Positions 6,321-13,262 of a stretch of 13,262 nt of DNA are shown piece after piece. Position 1 is the first letter of the stretch; every line of letters begins with the position of its first letter. The notes under the pieces are model-generated. The model had not been told where the DNA came from. It ran no database searches and saw nothing but the letters and a program-made list of their open reading frames with translations. A program made the translations under genes and the position numbers. The DNA is from an uncultured Eubacteriales bacterium (lineage in GTDB: Bacteria; Bacillota; Clostridia; Christensenellales; Borkfalkiaceae), in the NCBI GenBank assembly GCA_902767455.1, contig CACXHH010000224.1, positions 1-13,262 of the forward strand. The letters are read 5' to 3'.

Positions 6321-6400
6321 TTTTAAAACGCTTTTCGTTAAATAATATTAAAACGCTTCAAAAAATATTCCAAAAAGTTTACTTTTTAAAGCGTTTCGTT
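6321..6400 (-). terminator. Repeats and weak terminator after the RimK-like gene
   Basis: AAACGCTT (6351-6358) pairs with AAGCGTTT (6389-6396), and inside it AAAAAG (6372-6377) pairs with CTTTTT (6382-6387). On the minus strand T-runs follow both stems. TAAAACGCTT also occurs as a direct repeat near 6324 and 6349, and CGTTAA-type sequence recurs near 6336 and 6397. This may terminate the flavoprotein-RimK operon, but the stems are AT-rich. It adjoins the rho -35 box. Confidence 0.35.
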
Positions 6401-6453
6401 AATAAATGCGTATTCGGGGTTAAAATATTGACGAATAATATCGAAAATTCATT

Positions 6454-7317
6454 TCAATACTTATCGACGAGATATTGAGCGTACATCGCCGCGACGTTTA
6501 TACTCGTCACCTTGGATATACCCGACCAGAAGGCGTTCGAGTTGACTTCGCACAGATACGACTTTCCGTCTTCGTGAAGGATATCCACGCCGCAGTAATC
6601 GAGAGCAAGCGTTTTCGCCGCGGTTTCGGCGAGCGTTCTGTCTTCGTCGGTCAGTTCGATATTTGTTCCGCGGCCGCCCGCCGCCACGTTTGAACGGAAA
6701 TCAACGTCGTTACGCCTTTTCATAGCCGCAACGGCTTTTCCGCCGATAACGATAACGCGGACGTCTTCACCGCCCTTTCCGATAAAGCGTTGATACAAAT
6801 GAGGCTTGCCCGTAAGTTCGGCGCGTTTTTTTATGAGCGAAGCCTTATCGGGGCAAAGATATACGCCGCGCCCCATCGAGCCGAAAACTTCCTTCACGAC
6901 GACGGGATAGGGTATTACGGTTTCGACGTAATCTATAAATGCGTCGTCCTTTTGCGGCTCGTACGCAAGCGGAGAAGAAATAGTCGCAGGCATACGCACC
7001 ACGCCCGAAAGCGCCACGTGCGTTTTCATCTTGTCGTCGCATATCTCGATGGCTTTTGCGCTGTTTACGAGCTTATAGCCGCACTTTTCGAGTAAATGCG
7101 AAATATACGGATCTTTGTCGAGATAGACGATAAAGTCGTTGCCGTAAAGCTTTGACTCGGCTTCGCCGCCTTCCGCGACGTAAGTCAAAAGCTCTCGGGT
7201 ATAAGCCGTCTTTACGCTTACGCCGCGCTCTTCGAGCTCGAACTTCAACTCGAACACCTGGTCTTTAACGCTCTGATAATCGCAATATCCGTTTGTAACG
7301 ATCGTACACTTTTTCAT
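6454..7317 (-). CDS. RimK-like ATP-grasp ligase
   Basis: This 287-residue cytosolic protein belongs to the ATP-grasp superfamily and is closest to the RimK/LysX group, which joins amino acids, often glutamate, to a carboxylate. Visible elements are the ATP-binding lysine in VVVKEVFGSMGRGV (K142 and glycine loop 146-151), EDVRVIVIGG (184-193), MKRRNDVDFRSNVAAGG (199-215, the hallmark RimK-type loop) and the metal-binding C-terminal part GVDIL (243-247) with E257, N259 and N261 in CEVNSNAFW. Length matches RimK (about 300). The ATG overlaps the stop codon of the COG2509-type gene as ATGA, so it is translationally coupled and last in the operon. The substrate is not evident: ribosomal protein, a small amino acid or a cofactor tail are all possible, and linkage to two flavoproteins does not settle it. 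Confidence 0.87.
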   Translation of the reverse strand: MKKCTIVTNGYCDYQSVKDQVFELKFELEERGVSVKTAYTRELLTYVAEGGEAESKLYGNDFIVYLDKDPYISHLLEKCGYKLVNSAKAIEICDDKMKTHVALSGVVRMPATISSPLAYEPQKDDAFIDYVETVIPYPVVVKEVFGSMGRGVYLCPDKASLIKKRAELTGKPHLYQRFIGKGGEDVRVIVIGGKAVAAMKRRNDVDFRSNVAAGGRGTNIELTDEDRTLAETAAKTLALDYCGVDILHEDGKSYLCEVNSNAFWSGISKVTSINVAAMYAQYLVDKY

Positions 7318-8849
7318 ATTTTCACTTTATATTTTTCAATAAGCTTATCAATTATCGCCGACGAAACTTTTATCCCGTCGACGCAGGCGCTCGTTATTCC
7401 GCCCGCGTAGCCGCAGCCTTCACCGCACGGATAAAGGTTTTTATGCGAAACGCTTTCAGAGTTTTCGCCGCGGACTATCCTTACCGGCGAGCTCGTTCTC
7501 GATTCGACGCCCGTCAGAACCGCGCCGCAGCTTGCAAACCCGTTTATTTTGCCGTTCATATCGTACAACCCCGCTTTCAAGCTTTCGATAAGCTGAAGGG
7601 GGAGAAGTTTTTTCAGTTCGTAAAAACCGAAGCCGCGGCTGTAAGTGGGCGTAACGCCGCATAGCCGCGTGGAAGCTCTGTCGGCGATAAAGTCGTCGGC
7701 GAGCTGAACGGGCGCTGCGTAATCGCCTATCGCGGCGTAGGCGAGCCGCTCTATCTTTTTCTGGAATTCGACGCCGCCGAGAATCTGCGTGCCGAAATCG
7801 TCTTTTTTCACCTGACATACGACTGCGCTGTTGGCGTTTTCGCCGTTACGCAGGTAATTGCTCATTCCGTTCACGACCAAGCCGCCCTGCTCGGAAGCCG
7901 ACGGCACGACCACGCCGCCCGGACACATGCAGAAGGTGAAAACAGCCCTTTCGCTCGCGTGGCTGATGAGCTTATAATCCGCCGCGCTAAGCTTTGGATG
8001 CGCGTAAAAATCGCCGTAGCGGTCGCGGTCGATAACTTCCTGCCGCTGTTCTATTCTGAAACCTACGGCGAAATCCTTGCCTTCCATGGCAACGCCCGCC
8101 GAGAAAAGATACGAAAACGTGTCGCGACTGCTGTGGCCTATCGCAAGGACGACGCAGTCGGAAAGATATTCGCCCTTATCCGTTTTAACGCCGCAGACTG
8201 AGCCGTCGGAAGAAACGAGAAGCGAAGTCATCTTCTCGTTAAACGAAAACCTGCCGCCCAGCCTTATTATCTCTTCCCTGACGTTTTTGACGACTTTGGG
8301 AAGATTGTCGCTGCCGACGTGCGGTTTGTTGAGATAGAGAACGTCGCTTGGCGCGCCGAAGCGAACGAAATCTTCAAGAACTTTTTTAACGAGCGGGTTG
8401 TTGACCTGCGTGTTGAGCTTTCCGTCGGAAAAAGTTCCCGCGCCGCCTTCGCCGAACTGAACGTTGGTGTTTTCGTCGAGCTTTCCGCCATCGAAGAAGG
8501 CTTTGACGGTCTTTGAACGCTCTTCAACGCGCGAGCCGCGTTCTATCACGGTTACGGCAACGCCGTGGCGTGCAAGTTCGAGCGCCGCAAAAAGCCCCGC
8601 AGGGCCCGCGCCGACGACCACTACGCTTCCGCCTACCCTGAAATATTCGTTATCTTTCGGCTCGTCGCCAAAGTACAGTGCGACGACGTAGCAAAATTTG
8701 ATATCGCGTTTATTGCGCGCGTCTATCGCCTTTTTTATTACGCTGAAACTTGAAACGTCTTTTTCGCGAACGCCGGCTTTTTTCAAGGCGCGCTTTAATA
8801 AAAGCTCTTCGCTCTCGTCAAGGCGCAAGTCTACGTTTACGGTTTTCAT
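7314..8849 (-). CDS. COG2509-type FAD-dependent dehydrogenase
   Basis: This 511-residue flavoprotein starts at the ATG at 8847-8849 (MKTVNVDLRLDESE), which overlaps the upstream stop codon as ATGA and follows GGAGAA. An upstream GTG or similar would add 14 residues with a GGGG stretch and is unlikely. The N-terminal region (1-60, with VIKKAIDARNKRDIKFCY) is the small domain typical of this family. The FAD-binding Rossmann motif is VVVVGAGPAGLFAA (77-90), with the acidic VIERG (101-105) after it. NVQFGEGGAGTFSDGKL (129-145) is the family hallmark, and the C-terminal YPCGEGCGYAGGI closes the FAD site. The family is widespread in Firmicutes but its physiological substrate is not established. The gene is the middle one of an operon, between another flavoprotein and a RimK-like ligase. 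Confidence 0.92.
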   Translation of the reverse strand: MKTVNVDLRLDESEELLLKRALKKAGVREKDVSSFSVIKKAIDARNKRDIKFCYVVALYFGDEPKDNEYFRVGGSVVVVGAGPAGLFAALELARHGVAVTVIERGSRVEERSKTVKAFFDGGKLDENTNVQFGEGGAGTFSDGKLNTQVNNPLVKKVLEDFVRFGAPSDVLYLNKPHVGSDNLPKVVKNVREEIIRLGGRFSFNEKMTSLLVSSDGSVCGVKTDKGEYLSDCVVLAIGHSSRDTFSYLFSAGVAMEGKDFAVGFRIEQRQEVIDRDRYGDFYAHPKLSAADYKLISHASERAVFTFCMCPGGVVVPSASEQGGLVVNGMSNYLRNGENANSAVVCQVKKDDFGTQILGGVEFQKKIERLAYAAIGDYAAPVQLADDFIADRASTRLCGVTPTYSRGFGFYELKKLLPLQLIESLKAGLYDMNGKINGFASCGAVLTGVESRTSSPVRIVRGENSESVSHKNLYPCGEGCGYAGGITSACVDGIKVSSAIIDKLIEKYKVKI

Positions 8850-10066
8850 ATAAAATTCTCCGCCGCCGCCATAGCGCTCGAAAACGCCCATTGAAGATTG
8901 AAACCGCCGCAGTCGCCGTCGACGTCGAGCGCTTCTCCGACGATATACAAGCCTTTACTCTTCTTGCCCGAAAAGGTCACTTCGTCGACTTCTTTCGTCG
9001 ACACGCCGCCGTGAGTGACTTGCGAAGCCTTGAAATCGAAGGCGCCGTCTATTTTTGCGCGGCAGTTCTTGACGCACGCTATCACGTCGGAAAGTTGAGA
9101 AGCGGTGAGTTCTGATATTTGTATCCCCTTAACGCCGCAACGGCTTGCTATCCACGCCGACAGCGCGCTGTGAACGTATCCCACGAGTAGCTTCTCGGCG
9201 GGCAAAAAGCCGAAGTGTTTTACCTTCTTCATAAGAGCCGACGAAAGTTCTTCGCGAGTCATATTCGGTATAAAATCTATTTTTATCTGCGGGCGGCTCG
9301 TAAGAGATAACCTTGAAGAAAGTTCAAACACGGCGTTGCCGCTCACGCCGCCGTCGACGAAGAGAAAGTCGCCGTCCTCGGTAGCGATAAACCTGTCGCC
9401 GTCGTAGAGCGTTACGCAAGCCTTGTGTTTGACGCCCGAAAGAGATTTTGAAAAATCCGAAGTTTTAAGCTGTACGAGCGACGGAGTAAGCTTCGTCACG
9501 GTATAGCCGAGCTTTTCGGCAAGAAGGAAGCCCGAGCCGTCGGTGCCGAGATTTGCGCCCGACTTTCCGCCGAACGCAAGAACGACGTTTTCGGCTTGGT
9601 ATTTCTTTCCGTTTTCCGCCGTCAGCATATAGCGCCCGTTTTCATATCGGATATCGACGACTTTGCTTTCGCACTCGCAGAGCTTTTTTCCGTCGGGAAG
9701 CGGAGCGCCGTCGATACGCAGGCGCAGACAGTCGAGCACGCTCGCCGCAGAACGGGAGAGCGGATAAAACCTTCCGCCTTCTTCGGTCACGACGAGCCCG
9801 AGTTCGGCAAAAAAGGTTATAAGCTCAGAGCTTCCGAACCTTTCGAGAGCGCTCGCGCAAAAAGCCGCGTTATCGCCGTGATAACGCGAAACGGAAACAT
9901 CGACGTTGGTGAGATTGCACCTTCCGTTGCCGGTGACGAGTATTTTCTTGCCCAAACGGTCGTTGCGTTCGAGAAGCAAAAAATCTTTAAAACCCTTGTC
10001 GAGCAGTCTGTTGGCAAGGACCAACCCGCCGAAACCGCCGCCCACTATTATCAGCTTATACATCAT
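8846..10066 (-). CDS. HI0933/YhiN-type FAD-binding oxidoreductase
   Basis: This 406-residue protein belongs to the HI0933 family, often annotated as aminoacetone oxidase or BaiN-like flavoproteins. The N-terminal dinucleotide-binding motif is LIIVGGGFGGLVLANRLL (5-22). The hallmark GNGRCNLTN occurs at 46-54. AFGGKSGANLGTDGSGF and the C-terminal THGGVSTKEVD and GLYIVGEALDVDGDCGGFNLQWA segments match the family. Length is normal. Two adjacent ATG codons (10061-10066) allow either start. The upstream GGTAAG is a weak ribosome-binding site. It is the first gene of the three-gene minus-strand operon, diverging from the DUF1508 gene. The reaction cannot be read from sequence: related proteins have been described as reductases of unsaturated substrates, but most members are uncharacterised. 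Confidence 0.92.
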   Translation of the reverse strand: MMYKLIIVGGGFGGLVLANRLLDKGFKDFLLLERNDRLGKKILVTGNGRCNLTNVDVSVSRYHGDNAAFCASALERFGSSELITFFAELGLVVTEEGGRFYPLSRSAASVLDCLRLRIDGAPLPDGKKLCECESKVVDIRYENGRYMLTAENGKKYQAENVVLAFGGKSGANLGTDGSGFLLAEKLGYTVTKLTPSLVQLKTSDFSKSLSGVKHKACVTLYDGDRFIATEDGDFLFVDGGVSGNAVFELSSRLSLTSRPQIKIDFIPNMTREELSSALMKKVKHFGFLPAEKLLVGYVHSALSAWIASRCGVKGIQISELTASQLSDVIACVKNCRAKIDGAFDFKASQVTHGGVSTKEVDEVTFSGKKSKGLYIVGEALDVDGDCGGFNLQWAFSSAMAAAENFI

Positions 10067-10111
10067 CTTACCGATTGATAAAAAATCACTTTCAAAAAGG
10101 TTTATATTTGA

Positions 10112-10120
10112 ATTTTAACA
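10112..10120 (-). promoter_or_regulatory. Extended -10 promoter of flavoprotein operon
   Basis: On the minus strand an extended -10 element TGTTAAAAT spans 10112-10120. The -35 region at 17-base spacing is poor. The predicted start near 10105 gives a leader of about 40 bases. Weak evidence, but it is the best candidate in the gap. Confidence 0.35.
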
Positions 10121-10159
10121 CATTTGCGTTCAAAATACCACTAAAAACAACGATAATTA

Positions 10160-10188
10160 TTGACTAAAAAAAATAAATATTATATAAT
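10160..10188 (+). promoter_or_regulatory. Sigma-A promoter of the DUF1508 gene
   Basis: TTGACT (10160-10165) and TATAAT (10183-10188) are separated by 17 bases. The start near 10195 leaves a leader of about 70 bases to the ATG at 10267. Confidence 0.82.
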
Positions 10189-10266
10189 TTAGATAACGAA
10201 AGGATTTTTTACCGTTTGCCGAACGCCTTTTTATTTATTCGGGCTACGACGGCAAAGAAGGAATTT

Positions 10267-11265
10267 ATGTTTGAAAAATTGATAGCCTATTATAACGACA
10301 ACCCGACTCTTCTGCAAGTAACTCTGATAGTGCTCGGCGCGTGTTTAGTGCTCGGATTCGGCGTGGTGCTTGCCTACAAAGCCGTAAGAAGCAAGAGAGA
10401 ACGCCGCCGCCTTGAAGAAAACGCCATGCGTGAACTTGCCGAAAAAACCGAAAACTCTTCCGACGGAAAAGCTTTGAGCGAAAACGGAGCGCCGACCACG
10501 GACGAAACTTCATCTCCAGACGAAAGCGACGAAACTTCCGCTTCTATTGTATTATCGGACGATAAGAGCGCCGCGCAAGAAGAAAAAACGAGCGACGAAG
10601 CGGCTAAAAGCGACGTAGCTTCGATCGAAAAAGACCAAGCCGCCGCAGACGATACGTTAAAGACGACTGAAGCGGAAATCACGCAAGCGAAGGTCAAAGG
10701 AACTTCAAACGGCGTAGAAGCGGCTGTCGAAAGCCACGACGAAAACGAAGACACGAAAAACGCGAACGCAAAGCGCGAAGCAAAAGAAGCGCCCAAAGCG
10801 CAACGAAAAGAGCAAGCAAAACCGCAAGCGAACAAAAAACAAGCCGAGCCCGACAAGGACGCCGAACTCGTCAAAAAGATGCAGGCAAGGTATTCGGGCA
10901 AATGGATAATCTACGAAACGGACGGAGCTTACACGGCTAATCTCGTAGCTTCAAACGGCGAAGTGCTTTTAAGGAGCGAAAGCTACACGGCGCTTTCGGG
11001 AATAAAGAGCGGTATCGAAACGATAAACAAGAACATCGCGAAAGACAACTTCGCCATCTCTATCGACAAGAACGGAAAATACTTCTTCAAACTTTATTCG
11101 TCGTCGACGAGGCTGTTATGTATAAGCGAAGTTTACGGCTCCAAAACTCTTTGCGAAAACGCGATAAAATCAGTCAAACGCTTTTCGGAAACGGCTGTCG
11201 TCGTAAGACACAGCGAAGTTGAAAAGGAAGACGATAAGAACTCTTCTTCAAAGAAGAACAAATAA
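10267..11265 (+). CDS. Membrane-anchored protein with two DUF1508 repeats
   Basis: This 332-residue protein starts at the ATG at 10267, which has AAGAAGGA five bases upstream; an in-frame TTG at 10216 is open but lacks such a site at good spacing. One transmembrane helix lies at about residues 16-38, followed by the basic stop-transfer RSKRERRR, so the C-terminus should be cytoplasmic. Residues about 60-165 are a low-complexity acidic Ala/Ser/Glu/Asp linker; about 166-195 become Lys/Arg/Gln-rich. Residues 211-262 (GKWIIYETDGAYTANLVASNG onward) and about 268-313 (KNGKYFFKLYSSSTRLL onward) form two DUF1508 (YegP-like) repeats; the tail is Lys/Ser/Asp-rich. DUF1508 proteins are usually small and soluble with no settled function. 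It forms a single-gene unit with its own promoter and terminator. Confidence 0.85.
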   Translation: MFEKLIAYYNDNPTLLQVTLIVLGACLVLGFGVVLAYKAVRSKRERRRLEENAMRELAEKTENSSDGKALSENGAPTTDETSSPDESDETSASIVLSDDKSAAQEEKTSDEAAKSDVASIEKDQAAADDTLKTTEAEITQAKVKGTSNGVEAAVESHDENEDTKNANAKREAKEAPKAQRKEQAKPQANKKQAEPDKDAELVKKMQARYSGKWIIYETDGAYTANLVASNGEVLLRSESYTALSGIKSGIETINKNIAKDNFAISIDKNGKYFFKLYSSSTRLLCISEVYGSKTLCENAIKSVKRFSETAVVVRHSEVEKEDDKNSSSKKNK

Positions 11266-11279
11266 ACGAACAACAAAAC

Positions 11280-11310
11280 GCGAGCCGATATAATTCGGCT
11301 CGCTTTTTTT
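11280..11310 (+). terminator. Intrinsic terminator of the DUF1508 gene
   Basis: GCGAGCCGA (11280-11288) pairs perfectly with TCGGCTCGC (11295-11303) around a 6-base loop, followed by seven T residues (11304-11310). It lies 14 bases past the stop codon. Confidence 0.95.
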
Positions 11311-11344
11311 GCAAAGTTTGGCGATTGCGAAGTTTTCAGCATTT

Positions 11345-11378
11345 AAAAACCGTGGAATTATACGAGAAAATTCCACGG
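11345..11378 (-). terminator. Intrinsic terminator of the Ppx/GppA gene
   Basis: CCGTGGAATT (11350-11359) pairs perfectly with AATTCCACGG (11369-11378) around a 9-base loop. On the minus strand five T residues follow (complement of 11345-11349). It lies about 60 bases past the stop codon of the phosphatase gene. Between the two is a GC-rich palindromic patch near 11403-11422. Confidence 0.85.
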
Positions 11379-11437
11379 TAAAATTTTGTTCTCCTTTATA
11401 AGCCGCGTCGCCGACGGCGCGGGAACAAGAAGTAATA

Positions 11438-12952
11438 TCAAAGAATATCGAGATTCTTTTTGAACACGCGTTTAAAATCCTGCGCGGCGGTCTTGGCTTC
11501 TTTGATCTCAAGATCGGCGGGGTTTACGAGTTCGGTTTTCATAATGACGGAATCACCGAGTACGTCGCAGACGATACCCGATACGCAGCCGGACATGCTC
11601 CTGTCTAAGCTTTCGGCAATTCTCAGCATGATGCCGAGTTTACGGATAACGTCGACATCGGGTTCGGAGATAAATTCGCGATACTTGTTGAATTCGCTCA
11701 TCGAGAAATCGTCGTTCTTGTAGATGGAAATGACGAGCGCCGCCATCACGATTTCCTTTTGCGGAATACCGTATAGCGCGGAGTTGAGCGCTATATAGCT
11801 CGAGTGTTTCTGATAGTCGTAATACTTGATTGACGAGCCAGAGTCGTGAAGCATAGCCGCAACTTTGAGTATGCGCAGATACTGGCGCGGGAACTTATGC
11901 AGAACGCGAAGTTGTTTGAAGAGCTGAACGGACAACGACAATACCTGTTCGACGTGCTTTTCGTTGCAGTTGTAAAACTTGACGAGCGTGCGAAGGCTGT
12001 ACCCGAGAATATCGGAGATGGGCTTTTCAAACGTCGTCGGCATAGCGTAGTTGAACATTATCCCGTCGCGAAGGCCGCAACCGGAAACTATCATTTCGTT
12101 AAGGTTGCAGTACGCCGTGAGCGACTTTATCGCCGCAAGCGCGCTCGGAAGAATATCGGCTCTCGAAGAAGATACGCCGCGTATCCTTTTCTTTTTGTCG
12201 AGATCCATACCGACTAACCTGTCGTAAATGGAAGAGAACTCGTCCACTTCGATATGGTAGTTGTGAACTATCGAATACGGGCTCTTACGAACGAGTTTGC
12301 TTATCCTGCCAAGACTTCTGAACGAACCGCCGACGAGTATAAGCTGCGTTTCGGGATCGATATCGTGTAACCAGTCGATACCTTGAAACTGTTGCGCGAA
12401 AAACTCTTCGGTCTTTTTTGCCTGTTCTTCGGGAGTTACGCCTTCGCCCGAGAAAAGCTCGGTAAGCGTGATCGCGCCGAAAGGAAGATTTGCGTAGTTC
12501 AGAAGGTTACGCCTGTTGTAGTAGATGACCTTGGTGCTGCCGCCGCTGACTTCAAGGATAAGCCCTTTGGGCACGTCAAGCGTGTTGATGATGCCGCGAT
12601 AGATATATACCGCTTCTTCTTCGGCGGTGAGAACTTTGAGCTTTATGCCGCAGGTTGTAGATATTTCTTCAAGAAAACTGCGTTGATTTTTGGCGCGACG
12701 CACCGCCGCCGTGGCAACGGCGATAATTCTCTCGATCCCGTAAGCGTCGCAAAGCTTACGGAACATTTTAAGCGTTTTTAAAGTTTCCGCGATGCGTTGG
12801 GGCTTCAAGAACCCGTCGCGCTCCATATCCTTTCCAAGACGGACGCTCTCTTTAAGCTGATCAATGACCATGAAATGACCGTCGCCGAGCATCTGGACTA
12901 TAACTAATCTCGCGGAATTAGACCCTAAATCTATGATACCGATTTTTTCCAC
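11438..12952 (-). CDS. Ppx/GppA phosphatase with C-terminal HD domain
   Basis: This 504-residue cytosolic protein belongs to the exopolyphosphatase/guanosine pentaphosphate phosphohydrolase family (ASKHA fold), which removes terminal phosphate from polyphosphate or pppGpp. The first phosphate loop is IDLGSNSARL (7-16); the segment TAEEEAVYIYRG (109-120) holds the catalytic glutamate; LEVSGGST (133-140) is the second phosphate loop, with serine where many members have glycine (D/E-I-G-G-G-S). GCGLRDGIM (291-299) closes the ASKHA part. The C-terminal third (about 320-504) is an HD-type domain with AAMLHDSG (H369, D370) and YQKHSSYI (H383), as in long Ppx proteins such as E. coli Ppx. The GTG start (12950-12952) follows AAGGAG at ten bases. 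It is a single-gene unit with its own promoter and terminator. Polyphosphate versus pppGpp preference cannot be decided here, and no ppk gene is adjacent. Confidence 0.95.
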   Translation of the reverse strand: MEKIGIIDLGSNSARLVIVQMLGDGHFMVIDQLKESVRLGKDMERDGFLKPQRIAETLKTLKMFRKLCDAYGIERIIAVATAAVRRAKNQRSFLEEISTTCGIKLKVLTAEEEAVYIYRGIINTLDVPKGLILEVSGGSTKVIYYNRRNLLNYANLPFGAITLTELFSGEGVTPEEQAKKTEEFFAQQFQGIDWLHDIDPETQLILVGGSFRSLGRISKLVRKSPYSIVHNYHIEVDEFSSIYDRLVGMDLDKKKRIRGVSSSRADILPSALAAIKSLTAYCNLNEMIVSGCGLRDGIMFNYAMPTTFEKPISDILGYSLRTLVKFYNCNEKHVEQVLSLSVQLFKQLRVLHKFPRQYLRILKVAAMLHDSGSSIKYYDYQKHSSYIALNSALYGIPQKEIVMAALVISIYKNDDFSMSEFNKYREFISEPDVDVIRKLGIMLRIAESLDRSMSGCVSGIVCDVLGDSVIMKTELVNPADLEIKEAKTAAQDFKRVFKKNLDIL

Positions 12953-12991
12953 AAAAATCGCACTCCTTGATACTTCTTTTTAATCTCTAAT

Positions 12992-13020
12992 ATTATATAA
13001 GATTTTTAAAATTTAATCAA
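12992..13020 (-). promoter_or_regulatory. Sigma-A promoter of the Ppx/GppA gene
   Basis: On the minus strand TTGATT (13015-13020) and TATAAT (12992-12997) are separated by 17 bases. The start near 12985 gives a leader of about 33 bases. The operator-like repeat half-site at 13036-13047 lies just upstream of its -35 box. Confidence 0.78.
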
Positions 13021-13035
13021 CATAAATCAAGTATG

Positions 13036-13217
13036 TTTGTGCAATTTTTTTTATTATTTTTTCTTTAAAATTATTCGGAGTTATAGAAAATCCTTTATTT
13101 CGCACGAAAACGTTGTGTAATTTGTACAAACGACCTGTACGAGAGCCTTTTCGACACTTTTACCGACAACTATCTATTTTTTTCGCCATCAGGGTTTTTT
13201 TGTGCAATTTGCACAAA
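13036..13217. promoter_or_regulatory. Repeated operator-like inverted repeats
   Basis: TTTGTGCA-ATT-TGCACAAA at 13199-13217 is a perfect 8-bp inverted repeat. A degenerate copy, TTGTGTAATTTGTACAAA, occurs at 13113-13130, and TTTGTGCAATTT, identical to the left half plus centre, occurs at 13036-13047 just upstream of the phosphatase -35 box. All three have the same orientation, about 76 and 87 bases apart. This looks like a set of binding sites for a dimeric regulator controlling the phosphatase gene, a plus-strand gene beyond the window, or both. No reading frame of note is seen in 12953-13262. Confidence 0.5.
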
Positions 13218-13262
13218 TAGCGCCGTCATTTCTTGTATTATCGTTGACTGAACGGGCGGAAT

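Noticed and set aside
8850..8891. Longer start for the COG2509-type flavoprotein
   Set aside because: It would overlap the upstream gene by 46 bases and add a glycine-rich tail; the ATG at 8847-8849 has a ribosome-binding site and the same ATGA coupling as the next junction.
10216..10266. TTG start extending the DUF1508 protein by 17 residues
   Set aside because: The ATG at 10267 has AAGAAGGA at ideal spacing and places the hydrophobic helix at a normal distance from the N-terminus.
11391..11396. AAGGAG on the minus strand between the phosphatase stop and its terminator
   Set aside because: It could precede only a tiny open frame of about eight codons with a non-standard ATT start, running into the terminator stem.
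13199..13217. Rex operator
   Set aside because: Rex sites have two 7-base arms with a 4-base centre and different arm sequence (TTGTGAA/TTCACAA or TTGTTAA/TTAACAA); here the centre is 3 bases and the arm reads TTGTGCA.

Overview
The window looks like a chromosomal housekeeping segment from a low- to mid-GC Gram-positive bacterium, most likely an uncultured member of the Clostridia. Supporting signs are AT-rich intergenic gaps with near-consensus sigma-A promoters (TTGACA/TATAAT), intrinsic terminators, a few purine-rich Shine-Dalgarno sites, and a deacetylase plus M16 peptidase pair that resembles the Bacillus ylxY-mlpA neighbours. The taxonomic placement is inference. I see no phage, insertion sequence, CRISPR array or integrase.

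Layout. Bases 1-243 hold no convincing gene but contain a GC-rich region bounded by a 14-bp near-perfect inverted repeat. A minus-strand tRNA-Ser(CGA) with its own promoter and terminator follows, then a small acetyltransferase-like protein behind a perfect consensus promoter. Bases 1205-3158 carry the overlapping deacetylase and M16 peptidase genes (minus strand). Bases 3428-4105 encode an MTA/SAH nucleosidase (minus). Divergent from it is a class I glutamine amidotransferase (plus) that may be translated from a leaderless GTG. Its end overlaps the end of rho, which is read from the other strand. The rho gene has a long leader with two terminator-like hairpins. Upstream lies a minus-strand three-gene operon with ATGA overlaps: an HI0933-type flavoprotein, a COG2509-type flavoprotein and a RimK-like ATP-grasp ligase. 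A divergent plus-strand gene encodes a membrane-anchored protein with two C-terminal DUF1508 repeats. The last gene is a Ppx/GppA phosphatase with an HD domain (minus). The final 310 bases hold its promoter and repeated operator-like inverted repeats.

How they fit together. Most genes are independent housekeeping units: methyl-cycle recycling (nucleosidase), transcription termination (rho), polyphosphate or (p)ppGpp metabolism (Ppx/GppA), and envelope or protein processing (deacetylase, M16). The only clear multi-gene units are deacetylase-M16 and the flavoprotein-flavoprotein-RimK operon. I did not find a clearly new multi-gene system. The items most worth a second look are the operator repeats at the right end, the possible attenuator in the rho leader, the anchored DUF1508 protein and the inverted-repeat region at the left end.
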